A stretch of DNA of 7,674 bases from Ruminococcus sp. (GTDB taxonomy: Bacteria; Bacillota; Clostridia; Oscillospirales; Ruminococcaceae): the NCBI GenBank assembly GCA_014799675.1, contig JAAVHM010000163.1, positions 1 through 7,674 of the forward strand, read 5' to 3'. Each line of letters starts with the position of its first letter. Within the stretch, counting starts at the first letter, position 1. A program made the position numbers and the translations under genes. Positions 6,291 to 7,674 of the stretch are shown one piece after another. The notes beneath the pieces are model-generated. The model saw nothing but the letters and a program-made list of their open reading frames with translations, was not told the origin of the DNA and ran no database searches.

Positions 6291-6321
6291 TGCATTTTTG
6301 TGAAAAAATCAACTGTGTTTC

Positions 6322-7674
6322 TTATTTTGAGGATTGCTCGTCAATGTATTTTTTCAAAAGCTTTATGACCTCGCGGACGTCAATGGGTTTCGGTATATGA
6401 GCGTTCATGCCGTGGGCAATGCATTTCTGTTTATCCTCGGAAAAAGCGTCCGCCGTCATTGCGATTATCGGAATGTTTGCGTCCGCCCTGTCAAGAGCGC
6501 GGATAGCGTCCGCAGCCTCGTAGCCGTTCATCACAGGCATACGCAAGTCCATAAGTATCGCGTCGTAGTGACCCACAGCCGACTGCTCAAATTTTTCAAC
6601 GCAGACCCTGCCGTTTTCCGCATGGTCGAGAATAAGTCCCTGACTTGAAAGAAGCTCGTTTGCGATCTCCCAGTTAAGGTCGTTGTCCTCCGAAAGAAGA
6701 ATATGCCTGCCCTCCAGCTCGAAAACCTCTTCCTCTGTCTTTGCGGTATTTTCAATTTCATCTCCTGTCACAAGCTGTTTAAGACCGTAATAAAGCGTGG
6801 ATTTGAACAGCGGCTTTGCGATAAAGCCCGAAATTCCCGCCGCCCGCGCTTCCTCCTCTATCTCGTTCCAGTCGTATGCCGAAATGAGAAGTATGGGCAT
6901 ATCCGTGTGCTTTCTTATCTCACGGGCGGTCTCTATGCCGTCCATTCCGGGAAGCCGCCAGTCAAGAAGTATAACGTCGTAATCCCTGCTTGCCGTGTGG
7001 CGTTTTGAAACCATTTCCACAGCGGATTCGCCGTCCAGAGTCCACTCCGCTTCGATCCCCACAGATCTAAGGGAATTCACCGCGCTTTCGCAAAGCATTT
7101 CGTCGTCGTCAACAACAAGCATATTCCAGCCCGGAAGTATCATATCCTCTTCCCGTTCCTCGGCTTTTTCAAGGTCGAGAGCAACATGGAATTCCGTACC
7201 CTTGCCCTGTTCGCTTTCAACCTCTATAACGCCGTGCATAGCGTCCACAATGTATTTTGTGATAGCCATGCCGAGACCCGTTCCCTCGGTCTTGTGTACT
7301 CTCTTCGAGTCCTCTCTCGCAAAGGACTCAAACACTACCTTCTTGAACTCCTCGGACATACCTATGCCCGTGTCCTTGACAATAATATTTACCCTTGTGT
7401 AATTCTCTCCAATGGGGGAAGCCTCTTCATTCAGAGAAAGCTCTATCTTTCCACCCTCGGGAGTAAACTTTACCGCGTTTGAAAGCAGATTAAGCAGTAC
7501 CTGATTGAACCGCACGCTGTCGCAGTAAACCTCCTCAGCTTCAATTCCGCTTATGAATACGTCAAATTCCTGCTTTTTCGCTTTCACCTGGGGCTGAACA
7601 ATGTTTACAATGCTCTCAATTATTTCTCTTAGAGAGATCTGCTCCATGTTCAGCGTAAGCTTTCCGCTCTCTAT
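6322..7674 (-). CDS. Hybrid sensor histidine kinase, C-terminal part (HATPase-REC-REC)
   Basis: The frame is open to the right edge. The nine residues before the ATG at 7647 (IESGKLTLN) match the segment that follows the HisKA dimerisation helices, so that Met is internal and the H-box and sensor region lie outside. Numbering from that Met, the ATP-binding domain (about 25-160) has an N box with N53/N57, G1 DTGIGMS (92-98), F box FESFAR and G2 EGTGLGM (121-127). REC1 (about 174-292) has D180-D182, acceptor D229 (LLDWRLP), S256 and K278. REC2 (about 313-435) has E320/D321, acceptor D367 (LMDLRMP), T398 and K420. Both receivers look intact. There is no C-terminal Hpt domain, and a separate Hpt gene lies 176 bases downstream, completing the relay. 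The signal sensed cannot be told from this fragment. Confidence 0.93.
   Translation of the reverse strand: MESGKLTLNMEQISLREIIESIVNIVQPQVKAKKQEFDVFISGIEAEEVYCDSVRFNQVLLNLLSNAVKFTPEGGKIELSLNEEASPIGENYTRVNIIVKDTGIGMSEEFKKVVFESFAREDSKRVHKTEGTGLGMAITKYIVDAMHGVIEVESEQGKGTEFHVALDLEKAEEREEDMILPGWNMLVVDDDEMLCESAVNSLRSVGIEAEWTLDGESAVEMVSKRHTASRDYDVILLDWRLPGMDGIETAREIRKHTDMPILLISAYDWNEIEEEARAAGISGFIAKPLFKSTLYYGLKQLVTGDEIENTAKTEEEVFELEGRHILLSEDNDLNWEIANELLSSQGLILDHAENGRVCVEKFEQSAVGHYDAILMDLRMPVMNGYEAADAIRALDRADANIPIIAMTADAFSEDKQKCIAHGMNAHIPKPIDVREVIKLLKKYIDEQSSK

Noticed and set aside
6322..7647. A complete 441-aa protein starting at 7647
   Set aside because: The frame continues to the window edge with IESGKLTLN, a typical post-HisKA segment, and no ribosome binding site precedes the ATG.

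Overview
The window looks like a chromosomal segment of a Gram-positive anaerobe of the class Clostridia, probably a gut or rumen relative of Ruminococcus. This is inferred from protein style (secreted BIG2-type Ig-like domains, a YcdB/YcdC-like protein with S-layer homology domains, a YkwD-type CAP protein, REC/HD-GYP regulators), GGAGG-type ribosome binding sites, sigma-A promoters and moderately AT-rich DNA with very AT-rich intergenic gaps. The species cannot be named from this sequence.

Layout: six protein-coding genes, two of them cut by the window edges. Left, on the + strand: the C-terminal 507 codons of a secreted/surface protein with YcdB/YcdC (PepSY-like) features and SLH domains (2-1525). 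A 194-base gap follows, holding a set of repeated TTACAAAA boxes, a near-consensus extended -10 promoter and a leader hairpin. The promoter drives a 581-aa secreted protein with three Ig-like domains and five tandem tyrosine-rich repeats that I do not recognise (1720-3465). A perfect palindrome (3494-3517) is the shared terminator between this gene and a convergent - strand gene for a secreted Ig-Ig-CAP protein (3540-4544).

Right, all on the - strand and read from right to left: the C-terminal part of a hybrid histidine kinase (HATPase-REC-REC, 6322-7674, its N-terminus beyond the right edge), a stand-alone Hpt protein (5786-6145) and a REC-HD-GYP response regulator (4636-5739). Together they form a plausible multistep phosphorelay: kinase to its own REC domains, to the Hpt histidine, to the REC domain of a cyclic-di-GMP phosphodiesterase. 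A sigma-A-like promoter (6263-6290) can express Hpt and HD-GYP separately from the kinase, and a one-mismatch cre-like site lies in the leader.

The phosphorelay sits next to three envelope or secreted proteins. It may tune cyclic di-GMP in connection with surface behaviour, but that link rests only on proximity. No RNA gene, CRISPR array, insertion sequence or riboswitch was recognised. The least explained items are the tyrosine-rich repeats and the TTACAAAA box cluster.
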